A stretch of DNA of 15,886 nt from contig CABGHH010000019.1 in assembly GCA_902158745.1 (NCBI GenBank), positions 1-15,886 on the forward strand. Reading direction: 5' to 3'. Source of the DNA: Candidatus Methanolliviera sp. GoM_asphalt. GTDB lineage: Archaea; Halobacteriota; Methanoliparia; Methanoliparales; Methanoliparaceae. A model generated the notes under the pieces. It was given only the letters and a program-made list of their open reading frames with translations, was not told where the DNA came from and did no database searches. Numbering within the stretch: the stretch's first letter is position 1; the number at the start of each line of letters is the position of its first letter. Both the position numbers and the translations under genes were made by a program. This document shows positions 1 through 5,506 of this stretch, piece by piece.

Positions 1-39
1 TCTCTGTCTATTATTCTTGAATGGGACTAAAATGACTCG

Positions 40-130
40 ATAGACGGTACCGATGAGAGGTGATTCTTTTAAATCGGATGAATGTCAAATTAGATTTGGG
101 GCAAAAGTGGGCTAATTTGATACCGTCTGT
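40..130. other. Candidate structured element: three-way-junction fold
   Basis: Three complementary arm pairs fit one cloverleaf-like fold. The outer stem pairs 40-49 with 121-130 (10 pairs, one G.U). The second stem pairs 50-54 with 73-77 (CCGAT/ATCGG) and can extend through 55-59/66-70. The third pairs 86-93 with 112-119 (CAAATTAG/CTAATTTG, perfect). The first two stems abut with no unpaired base, as in coaxially stacked RNA junctions. It lies 3' of the minus-strand gene at 263-691 and could be its 3' UTR, a free small RNA, or a DNA element. I matched it to no known RNA family; it lacks the hammerhead core and tRNA arm sizes. Bases 131-262 are A/T-rich and I see nothing else there. Confidence 0.3.
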
Positions 131-262
131 ATAACTATCTTCATTTTTATGCTAAAATTTTTAGACCCATTTAATTTCCTTTGTTTCTACCGTCGTAATT
201 TACATATTTTTCTTTTCTACCTTTCATGTAGACTATCATTACACATATAATTTTTGCCTATC

Positions 263-691
263 TTATCTCCTTTTTATTTTCTTTTTATCTTTCCTCCTTT
301 GAAATTCTTTGTATGGCTCCACGATCACATTTCCCTTTCTATCCATCCTTATTCGGACAGTATCGTCAAATCTATCGATATTTTTACTTTCGATAAAAGC
401 CCGCAGATCGTTTGGTATTGAGACGTTATATTCTGTTTCCCTTCTTTCCATTACATTGCCTCTCCCATCCCTTATCGGTCTCTTAATTTTTGCTGTTGGC
501 TCAAATCCGATCACCTCTGCAAACTCTTTATGGGGGTATCGATACGTTTCTCCCTCTATCAATGTTCTCTTTGCCATTTCGAGAAGCGCATCTAGGTTAT
601 ACCGATCTCTCAATTCGCTTTCTTTTGGCTTTTTTTTCTCCTCTTTTATCACCTTCTCTCCTTCTTCAAGTAATTCTCTTAAAGTTGTCAT
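263..691 (-). CDS. Hypothetical basic protein, 142 aa
   Basis: I do not recognise this protein. It is soluble, with no signal peptide or membrane segment. It has a lysine/glutamate-rich, probably helical N-terminus (about residues 5-45), a mixed central part, and a C-terminal stretch with the rhythm of beta strands (VRIRMDRKGNVIVEPYKEF). It ends in a very basic tail (RRKDKKKIKRR). The charge pattern would suit nucleic-acid or ribosome binding, but that is only a guess. The ATG at 691 has no clear Shine-Dalgarno; an A/T-rich box lies 15-29 bases upstream, so the message may be leaderless. The gene stands alone and is divergent from the MFS transporter. Codon use matches its neighbours, so I take it as real. 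Confidence 0.6.
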   Translation of the reverse strand: MTTLRELLEEGEKVIKEEKKKPKESELRDRYNLDALLEMAKRTLIEGETYRYPHKEFAEVIGFEPTAKIKRPIRDGRGNVMERRETEYNVSIPNDLRAFIESKNIDRFDDTVRIRMDRKGNVIVEPYKEFQRRKDKKKIKRR

Positions 692-705
692 ATTTGCTAT
701 TCTGT

Positions 706-720
706 TTTTATATCATAAAT
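706..720 (-). promoter_or_regulatory. Possible box A promoter of the 142-aa gene
   Basis: On the minus strand this reads ATTTATGATATAAAA, an A/T box of the archaeal TATA kind 15-29 bases before the ATG at 691. The spacing would place transcription start at or beside the start codon, which agrees with the lack of a ribosome binding site. A/T-rich background makes chance matches easy. Confidence 0.3.
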
Positions 721-820
721 AGTTTTTTATTGTCTGTTCTGAGAGTGGATATACAATTATTTGGGATGTACTTTTACAAACTTAAAGATTTGATTGCATG
801 CCAAAAAATGACGTGTGATA

Positions 821-834
821 GATAGATATATATG
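821..834 (+). promoter_or_regulatory. Likely archaeal promoter of the MFS gene
   Basis: GATAGATATATATG resembles a purine-rich BRE followed by a TATA box. A start about 25 bases downstream falls near 855, giving a leader of about 43 bases before the ATG at 898. Confidence 0.4.
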
Positions 835-897
835 ACGCCTCACCTCGTTTAAACCCGATCAGTGTATCTAGGAAGACGGATAGGAGAAGCCACATAT

Positions 898-2073
898 ATG
901 CAGGAATATACGAAGAGGGCGGCTTATATCTCGATCATCCTATTGGGCATCGTAAGTTTGATGGGAGATATCGTCTATGAGGGAGCAAGAGCAGATATTT
1001 CTCCCTATTTAGAATTTCTTGGAGCTTCTGCGATTATTGTAGGACTGGTTGGGGGATTAGGAGAATTTGTAGGATATGCGATAAGACTTCTAAGTGGATA
1101 TTTGGCGGATACCACCCGCGCATATTGGTTATTTACTTTTATGGGATACGGATTGATAATAGCGATCCCATTATTGGCTCTATCCAAGACATGGCAGATC
1201 GCTGCTCTGCTCGTGATAGTCGAAAGGTTGGGTAAGGCATTAAGGTCACCTTCAAGAGACACCATTCTTTCGATGGTAAGCAGGGGGGTTGGCTCTGGCC
1301 GGGCGTTTGGCATACACGAAACCTTGGACCAGATAGGCGCGATAGCTGGCCCGCTATTGGTGGGCTTCTTAATGCTCTATACAGAGAACAACTATCCGAA
1401 GGTTTTTGCAACTCTCTCCATACCTTTTCTGATAATGATCTTTGCCCTCTTCTTTACCTATAAACATATTGGAAGATTAACCGAAGTAAAGAAAGAAGAA
1501 GGGGTAAGAAGTGTAAAAATAGAGAAGTTAAACAGAAACTTTTATCTATACTCTGCAGCTGTTCTTTTCAATACCTTAGGTTTAATTAATATTTTACTGA
1601 TAACCTTCAAAGCTTCTCAAATTTTACCGATGGAAGAAAAATGGATTGTTCCGATGATATTTGTAATAATACAGGGAGTCGATGCATCTATAGCATTCAT
1701 CTCTGGATATACCTACGATAAGATCGGTATAAAATTCCTCATGGTACCATTTATACTATCCATATTCCCCTCGTTGATAACGTTGATCAGTAAGGATCTA
1801 TCAATGATTATACTTGCATGCGTATTTTTTGGTGTGGTTCTTGGGATGCAGGAGTCTATCTATAGAGCTGTTATCGCAGATATGACTCCTCTTGATTCGA
1901 GAGGCACCGCCTATGGGATATTCAATACCGTCTATGGTTTAGGTCTGTTAGGTGGAGGAGTTGTATATGGACTTTTTATAAATTATGGGACGGATATAGT
2001 TTTAATAGCCGCCTACGCGGTATTAGCACAGATTGTAGCTATATCTCTGCTCATGAGATGCAAAATAAGATGA
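898..2073 (+). CDS. MFS-family transporter
   Basis: An integral membrane protein of 391 residues with about 12 hydrophobic segments and a charged cytoplasmic loop in the middle (around residues 188-217), the usual 6+6 layout of the major facilitator superfamily. The family signature between helices 2 and 3 appears as SGYLADTTRAYW (GxLaDxxxR type). The RLGKALRSPSRDTILS segment is the conserved charged stretch seen in many prokaryotic MFS permeases, and a second DRxG-like loop lies in the C-terminal half (YDKIGIKF). The frame opens earlier at a GTG (862). I prefer the ATG at 898, which has GGAG upstream and starts right before the first helix; the GTG would add 12 residues. Substrate unknown. 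It stands alone, so its neighbours do not suggest a cargo. Confidence 0.85.
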   Translation: MQEYTKRAAYISIILLGIVSLMGDIVYEGARADISPYLEFLGASAIIVGLVGGLGEFVGYAIRLLSGYLADTTRAYWLFTFMGYGLIIAIPLLALSKTWQIAALLVIVERLGKALRSPSRDTILSMVSRGVGSGRAFGIHETLDQIGAIAGPLLVGFLMLYTENNYPKVFATLSIPFLIMIFALFFTYKHIGRLTEVKKEEGVRSVKIEKLNRNFYLYSAAVLFNTLGLINILLITFKASQILPMEEKWIVPMIFVIIQGVDASIAFISGYTYDKIGIKFLMVPFILSIFPSLITLISKDLSMIILACVFFGVVLGMQESIYRAVIADMTPLDSRGTAYGIFNTVYGLGLLGGGVVYGLFINYGTDIVLIAAYAVLAQIVAISLLMRCKIR

Positions 2074-2381
2074 TGAAAGTTATGGTGTTATTGAGGGGTG
2101 TAATACAGGTAATAGAAGTTATATATATATTCAGGTGATATTATATAATTTAAATTCGTTATCAATAGCGAGGTGAGGAAAAAAGTATATATAATAAGAA
2201 GTTTGATAGAAGAAGAGGATGGGTAGAGTAAAGGCAGAAAGATCTATAGGCATCTCATCGCTAGTCTATCTATCCAATGAGTGAAGAAAATTATATATGG
2301 AAGGAGGAGACTAAAAGGTTTGGTGATGTGTATGAGTTTTACAAATAGAAGAGGGGGGGTAGAGATGAAGGATTTGATGGT
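2074..2381. other. Intergenic region, promoter-bearing
   Basis: About 300 A/T-rich bases with several TATATA runs (near 2120, 2190 and 2292). I see only tiny open frames with no family resemblance. A short frame from 2365 to 2412 has a strong G-rich site in front but codes for only 15 residues. It is in a different frame from the downstream gene. Confidence 0.5.
2283..2299 (+). promoter_or_regulatory. Likely archaeal promoter of the LuxE-like gene
   Basis: GAAGAAAATTATATATG is a good BRE (purine-rich) plus box A pair. Initiation about 25 bases on, near 2320, leaves a leader of about 60 bases before the GTG at 2382. Confidence 0.45.
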
Positions 2382-3782
2382 GTGTTTGTTTGGAGGAAGG
2401 TGTTCGTTGTGAGTGGAGAAGGAAAGAAGGCTTTAAGGAATGTTATAGCGAGTCTTCCGGTGGATCTGGCACTTACAAAAATACTGGACGTGGTGTATAG
2501 ATATGCTTACAGAAAAAATGACTATATAACTCAAATCTGCACCCATCCCAAATATGGATATGTGCCACCTGAAGAGTTGAAAGAATTACAATGGAGAGCA
2601 GTTAAACAAGCTTTCATACATCACTATAATGATTGTGATATATATCGACAACGATGTTTAGAGGAAGGCATAGAACCCAATGACATACGCAAATATGACG
2701 ATGTTATGAGGATCCCACAGATACCAGCGGAGATGTTCAAGAAAGGAGGAATCATAAGCATACCGAGAAATAGAATAATGACTGTGGTAACTACATCAGG
2801 AACAAGAGGAGACCCAAGCTATCTACCAAGAGATCTCTCCTCGATGTTGGGATTAGCAGAAGAAGCCATAAGACTTATAATTAACGTCTATGAACCTGCC
2901 GTGATGGAGAAGTTAGGAATGAATAGAAGAGAGATCGTGAAGTATGCTCTCTCTAATTGGACATTTGATTTATTCACCCCAAGACCAGACGAGACCTCAA
3001 CGTGGCTAACACAGGCAATAGCTCCATTAGTGCCGATAGCTAAATTAGTTGGTATTGAGGTGGGTTTCTATCTGGAAGGATTTGAGTTCGATCCTAAAAG
3101 AGTATTAGAAACGATAAAGGAGAGAAACAAAGATAACAAAATGATGGTATTCTGGGCATTCCACTACATTATAAACGAGATGATCAAATATATGGATAAG
3201 ACGGGTGAAAGATTGGAATTAGACCCTACTGGAAGTAATATATGCGTAATGGCTCTTGGCGGTGGATGGAAGACATTGGAAGGTGATAAGGTAGATAAAG
3301 AAGAGTTTATAGATATGATAAATGAGCACTTTGGTATTCATAAAGATTTTATCTTTGATCTCTATGGATTGGGTGAAACTAACTTTGGTGCATTGGAGCT
3401 TTTATGCCCGGAGAAACGAATGCACACCGTGCTTAATGCACCTATTATTGCCACGAGAGATCCTGATACTTTGGAGATACAGGATTATGGAGAGGAAGGT
3501 CTTTTGAGCATCTGGGATCCCACGATGAACTCATACCCCGCGTTTGTAATATCAGACGATATTGTGAAGATCACAGATATTTATAAATGCCCGGCGTGTG
3601 GAAGAACTACCCAGGACGTGAAGTTTATCGGGAGAGCAGAGAAAGCAGAGTTAAGGAGCTGTGGACTGAAGACACAACAGATTCTAAATGATGACAGTAG
3701 AGAACTCTTGGAAAAATTCAAGATGGAGAATGTGATAAAGGCAGGGATAGGATACAGACCCGGAGACGAGCTGAAAAGATAA
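2382..3782 (+). CDS. LuxE/PaaK-like adenylate-forming enzyme (acyl-protein synthetase or acyl-CoA ligase-like)
   Basis: A member of the ANL (adenylate-forming) superfamily, closest in feel to LuxE acyl-protein synthetase and phenylacetate-CoA ligase. The ATP-binding P-loop is TTSGTRG (residues 137-143), followed by YLPRD as in LuxE. ALGGGWK (291-297) and YGLGETNF (328-335) fit the A4/A5 adenine-binding motifs, and SDDIVKI (391-397) the aspartate motif near the hinge. The C-terminal part has a CPAC pair (403-406) and a conserved GRAEKAELRSCG stretch. Such enzymes form an acyl-adenylate and pass the acyl group to a thiol or CoA. No LuxC-type reductase is beside it, so the acceptor is unknown. 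Start codon is uncertain: GTG at 2382 (AAGGA nine bases before), with GTG at 2400 or 2409 also possible behind GGAGG at 2392-2396. The broken acyl-CoA synthetase further along makes this the only intact activating enzyme here. Confidence 0.75.
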   Translation: MFVWRKVFVVSGEGKKALRNVIASLPVDLALTKILDVVYRYAYRKNDYITQICTHPKYGYVPPEELKELQWRAVKQAFIHHYNDCDIYRQRCLEEGIEPNDIRKYDDVMRIPQIPAEMFKKGGIISIPRNRIMTVVTTSGTRGDPSYLPRDLSSMLGLAEEAIRLIINVYEPAVMEKLGMNRREIVKYALSNWTFDLFTPRPDETSTWLTQAIAPLVPIAKLVGIEVGFYLEGFEFDPKRVLETIKERNKDNKMMVFWAFHYIINEMIKYMDKTGERLELDPTGSNICVMALGGGWKTLEGDKVDKEEFIDMINEHFGIHKDFIFDLYGLGETNFGALELLCPEKRMHTVLNAPIIATRDPDTLEIQDYGEEGLLSIWDPTMNSYPAFVISDDIVKITDIYKCPACGRTTQDVKFIGRAEKAELRSCGLKTQQILNDDSRELLEKFKMENVIKAGIGYRPGDELKR

Positions 3783-3816
3783 ATGGTTGCTTTGATCCAT
3801 TTTTAATTTTTCTATA

Positions 3817-4080
3817 TTCGTCATCTCAGACGACATCGTGAAACTCTCAGAGCCCTTCGAGTGCGATGGATGTAGTCGCAAATCAAAAATTTGCGTATGC
3901 CAAAAATCTTCGATTTTTGAGCATGGTGCGATCTCCCAGACGATTGAATTCGTGGGCAGAGCAGAGAAGGCGGAATTAAGGAGTTGTGGGCTCAAGACAC
4001 AACAGATCTTGAATGATGAGGATAAGAAGGCACTCGAAATTATGAGGGCAAAGACACTTAGGAGTGGTATCGGGTTTTAG
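3817..4080 (+). pseudogene. Duplicated C-terminal fragment of the LuxE-like gene
   Basis: This frame has no proper start and opens with FVISDDIVK, matching the intact LuxE-like protein from about its residue 388. It keeps the paired cysteines (CDGC for CPAC), the stretch GRAEKAELRSCGLKTQQILN unchanged, and ends SGIGF where the intact gene has AGIGY plus a short tail. It begins only 34 bases after the intact gene stops. Compared with the intact copy, about 51 extra bases lie between the cysteine pair and the VKF/IEF strand; these form two hairpins (next entry) and keep the frame open. It looks like the leftover of a tandem paralogue that lost its adenylation domain. A translated 80-residue peptide cannot be ruled out but lacks the catalytic core. 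Confidence 0.7.
3877..3924. repeat. Double-hairpin insertion inside the tail fragment
   Basis: Two adjacent palindromes: CGCAAAT-CAAAA-ATTTGCG (3877-3895), then ATGC plus CAAAAATC-TTC-GATTTTTG plus GCAT (3897-3924, one bulged A). They lie within the segment absent from the intact LuxE-like gene, so they behave like a small mobile or REP/MITE-like element. No second copy is visible in this window. Confidence 0.5.
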
Positions 4081-4132
4081 ATAAAGATTTTGGAAAAATT
4101 TTAACGGAAAGGAAAAGAAATAAAAAGTTTGT

Positions 4133-4151
4133 AAAGATCTTTTAGATCTTT
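4133..4151. promoter_or_regulatory. Perfect inverted repeat upstream of hicB
   Basis: AAAGATCT-TTT-AGATCTTT, 8-bp arms around 3 bases, ends 32 bases before the hicB ATG. HicB antitoxins commonly bind palindromic operators in their own promoter, so an autoregulatory operator is a reasonable inference. It could also act as a terminator hairpin for whatever is upstream. Confidence 0.4.
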
Positions 4152-4183
4152 GGGCAGATCGAAAGAGTTTAGGGAAGTGATTG

Positions 4184-4408
4184 ATGAAGACATTGATCCA
4201 TGTATATAGAGATGGCAAATATGTCGTAGCCGTGGACTTATTTACAAATGTGGCAGACCAGGGAATAACAGAGAAAGAGGCGATAGAAAATTTAAAGAAG
4301 GGGTTAGAAGGGCATTATAAGGCACTTATGGAACTCATACCAAGAGATAAAACTAAACTCTTGGAGATCAATGTTCCTTATGCAGAAACTACCGATATTA
4401 TCAGCTAA
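4184..4408 (+). CDS. hicB: HicB-family antitoxin
   Basis: A 74-residue protein of the short HicB-like type: strands IHVYRDGKYVVAVDLF, then the hallmark DQGITEKEAIENLKKGLEGHY helix, as in antitoxins that carry the degenerate RNase H-like HicB fold. In the family it blocks the HicA mRNA interferase and represses its own operon. I chose ATG 4184 (AGGGA eight bases before) over the TTG just upstream. Its last 29 bases overlap the start of the broken hicA, the tight overlap expected of an original hicBA pair. With the toxin ruined, this antitoxin is probably an orphan, or it may still counter a HicA encoded elsewhere. Confidence 0.8.
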   Translation: MKTLIHVYRDGKYVVAVDLFTNVADQGITEKEAIENLKKGLEGHYKALMELIPRDKTKLLEINVPYAETTDIIS

Positions 4409-4527
4409 AGAAGTTATTAATGCCCTAAACCGTTCCAAATCATAAAGAACTGGCAAAGGGGACTTTAATGGCTATAATAAAGCAGGCAAGAATAGAAAGA
4501 GGAGATTTTATATCTAAACTTAAATGA
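4380..4527 (+). pseudogene. hicA: HicA toxin gene with central deletion
   Basis: From ATG 4380 the frame reads MQKLPILSAKEVINALNR, the normal HicA N-terminus. It then jumps, one frame over, to VPNHKELAKGTLMAIIKQAR and FISKLK, the normal HicA C-terminus, ending at TGA 4525-4527. What is missing is the middle strand region of the double-stranded-RNA-binding-like fold, including the GSH motif with the catalytic histidine. The junction lies at about 4432-4434, and the original frame stops at 4443. The toxin is therefore almost certainly dead. Confidence 0.75.
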
Positions 4528-4608
4528 TCCGGGTGGTCGATAAGAATAATTTTTAGTAACCACGCAAAAGGAGATTATTGTATCGTGATAAGGGAGTATA
4601 AAAAGTGA
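4524..4608 (+). pseudogene. DUF4258 toxin-like gene with central deletion and frameshift
   Basis: ATG 4524 overlaps the hicA stop and reads MIRVVDK. After a one-base shift it continues IIFSNHAK, the usual start of DUF4258 proteins (the S-x-HA motif), and then jumps straight to GDYCIVIREYKK and TGA 4606-4608, the usual C-terminal strand. The central helix-rich part of about 50 residues is gone. DUF4258 genes are often paired with DUF2283, which follows with a GTGA overlap, so this was probably the toxin-like member of that pair. The assignment rests on two short conserved pieces and the partner gene. Confidence 0.6.
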
Positions 4609-4817
4609 AGATAACGTATGATCCCGATTGTGATGCGATGAATATCGTCTTTCAAGAGGGTAAATATGAGATCAGCAAGGAGATATCTGAAGGGATGATC
4701 ATCGATTACACAGATGACGGTAAGGTCATCTCCATCGAGATCTTAGATGCGTCAAAGAGAATGCCCATAGAAGAAATTGGATCGATAAACTTCAATATCT
4801 TATTGAAAGCTCGATAA
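4605..4817 (+). CDS. DUF2283-family protein (putative antitoxin)
   Basis: A 70-residue protein with the DUF2283 pattern: MKITYDPDCDAMNIVF, then EGMIIDYTDDGKVISIEILDAS. The family is a small beta-rich domain of about 60-70 residues found beside DUF4258 genes and regarded as a likely antitoxin. The GTG start overlaps the stop of the DUF4258 remnant (GTGA), with GGGAG eight bases ahead, which is typical of translational coupling and supports this start. The sequence shows no damage. Confidence 0.75.
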   Translation: MKITYDPDCDAMNIVFQEGKYEISKEISEGMIIDYTDDGKVISIEILDASKRMPIEEIGSINFNILLKAR

Positions 4818-4826
4818 TTTGAGGGT

Positions 4827-4904
4827 TGCGGATTGAATGATGAGGATAAGAAAGATCTAGAAATTATGAGAGCAAAGACGCTCAGGAGTGGGATTGGGCT
4901 TTAG
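4827..4904 (+). pseudogene. Third, shortest copy of the LuxE-like tail
   Basis: Without a start codon, this piece reads CGLNDEDKKDLEIMRAKTLR and SGIGL before TAG 4902-4904. It matches the end of the fragment at 3817-4080 almost residue for residue, except that the KTQQIL portion (about 15 bases) has dropped out between CGL and NDE. DNA identity over the last 69 bases is high. The two fragments stand as direct repeats on either side of the toxin-antitoxin island (4081-4826). Confidence 0.7.
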
Positions 4905-4971
4905 ATATGCTGGAGAGAGATCTTTTTGTTCCTAATGTGATTCTGCCATTCTAATTTGTCAGAAGCTAAAC

Positions 4972-4986
4972 AGGTCATGACGACCT
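4972..4986 (-). terminator. Weak hairpin after mvhD
   Basis: AGGTC-ATGAC-GACCT, 5-bp arms, 55 bases beyond the mvhD stop, followed on the minus strand by GTTT. It may end the Hdr operon, but the stem is short. The rest of 4905-5040 shows nothing I can name. Confidence 0.2.
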
Positions 4987-5040
4987 TTATAATCCTCTCT
5001 CATCATCTTTATGATTCCATTGGGAACGGAAACGTTGAAC

Positions 5041-5505
5041 TTATGCAGTTGCCGCTGGAATATTTTTTAAACCCTCAATCTTCTTCTTATCTTCTATATA
5101 AGCCTCTTTCACCTGCTCGACCATCGAATCGACGCTCTCGGCCCACGCTTTCCCTTCGGACGCAGAGACCCATTGCAATTTGAATCGTTTAGGGTTTATC
5201 CCCGCCATAGGCAAGATCTTCTCAAGAAAATCCATTCTTCGCTTTGCCTCTTCATTTCCAGAGACGTAATGGCAATCCCCTGGCCAACAACCCGAGACGA
5301 GAACGCCGTCCGCCCCCTCCAAAAATGCTCTCACGATAAAAGAGGGATCGACCCTTCCAGAACACATAACCCTTATTATCCTCACATTTGGAAGATACTG
5401 AATTCTAGAAACCCCTGCAAGGTCTGCCGCCGCGTACGTACACCAATTACAGATGAAAGCGATTATCTTCGGCTCAAAATTTTCTTCTCTCTCTTCGGCC
5501 CACAT
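5041..5505 (-). CDS. mvhD: MvhD/FlpD-type [2Fe-2S] electron-transfer subunit (BamF-like)
   Basis: A 154-residue protein of the methyl-viologen-reducing hydrogenase delta family, which passes electrons between a partner oxidoreductase and HdrA through a [2Fe-2S] cluster. The five conserved cysteines are present: C19 and C22 (CNWC followed by the A-ADLAG signature), C48 (VMCSGRVDP), C73 and C78 (SGCWPGDCHY). No in-frame TGA stands in for cysteine, unlike some selenocysteine-bearing homologues. The start ATG has AGGAGGT five bases ahead; that site lies within the end of the hdrA-like gene, whose stop is one base upstream, so the two are tightly coupled. It is the last gene of the five-gene operon and matches BamF by type and place. 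Confidence 0.9.
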   Translation of the reverse strand: MWAEEREENFEPKIIAFICNWCTYAAADLAGVSRIQYLPNVRIIRVMCSGRVDPSFIVRAFLEGADGVLVSGCWPGDCHYVSGNEEAKRRMDFLEKILPMAGINPKRFKLQWVSASEGKAWAESVDSMVEQVKEAYIEDKKKIEGLKNIPAATA

Positions 5506-5506
5506 A

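Noticed and set aside
40..130. Hammerhead ribozyme or tRNA
   Set aside because: The core CUGAUGA/GAAA residues of the hammerhead are missing, and stem and loop sizes do not fit tRNA arms on either strand.
2278..2412. In-frame TAG at 2346 between a short upstream frame and the LuxE-like gene, which might suggest pyrrolysine readthrough
   Set aside because: The upstream 22 codons overlap the likely promoter and resemble no family, and no pyrrolysine genes are visible. A TAG in the decayed synthetase is better explained by gene decay.
2365..2412. A 15-codon leader peptide before the LuxE-like gene
   Set aside because: It has a G-rich site ahead but no recognisable content and no attenuator structure, so evidence is too thin to call a gene.
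3817..4080. Treating the 80-residue tail fragment as an intact gene
   Set aside because: It has no good start site, is a near copy of the neighbour's C-terminus and contains an inserted double hairpin; a remnant is the simpler reading.
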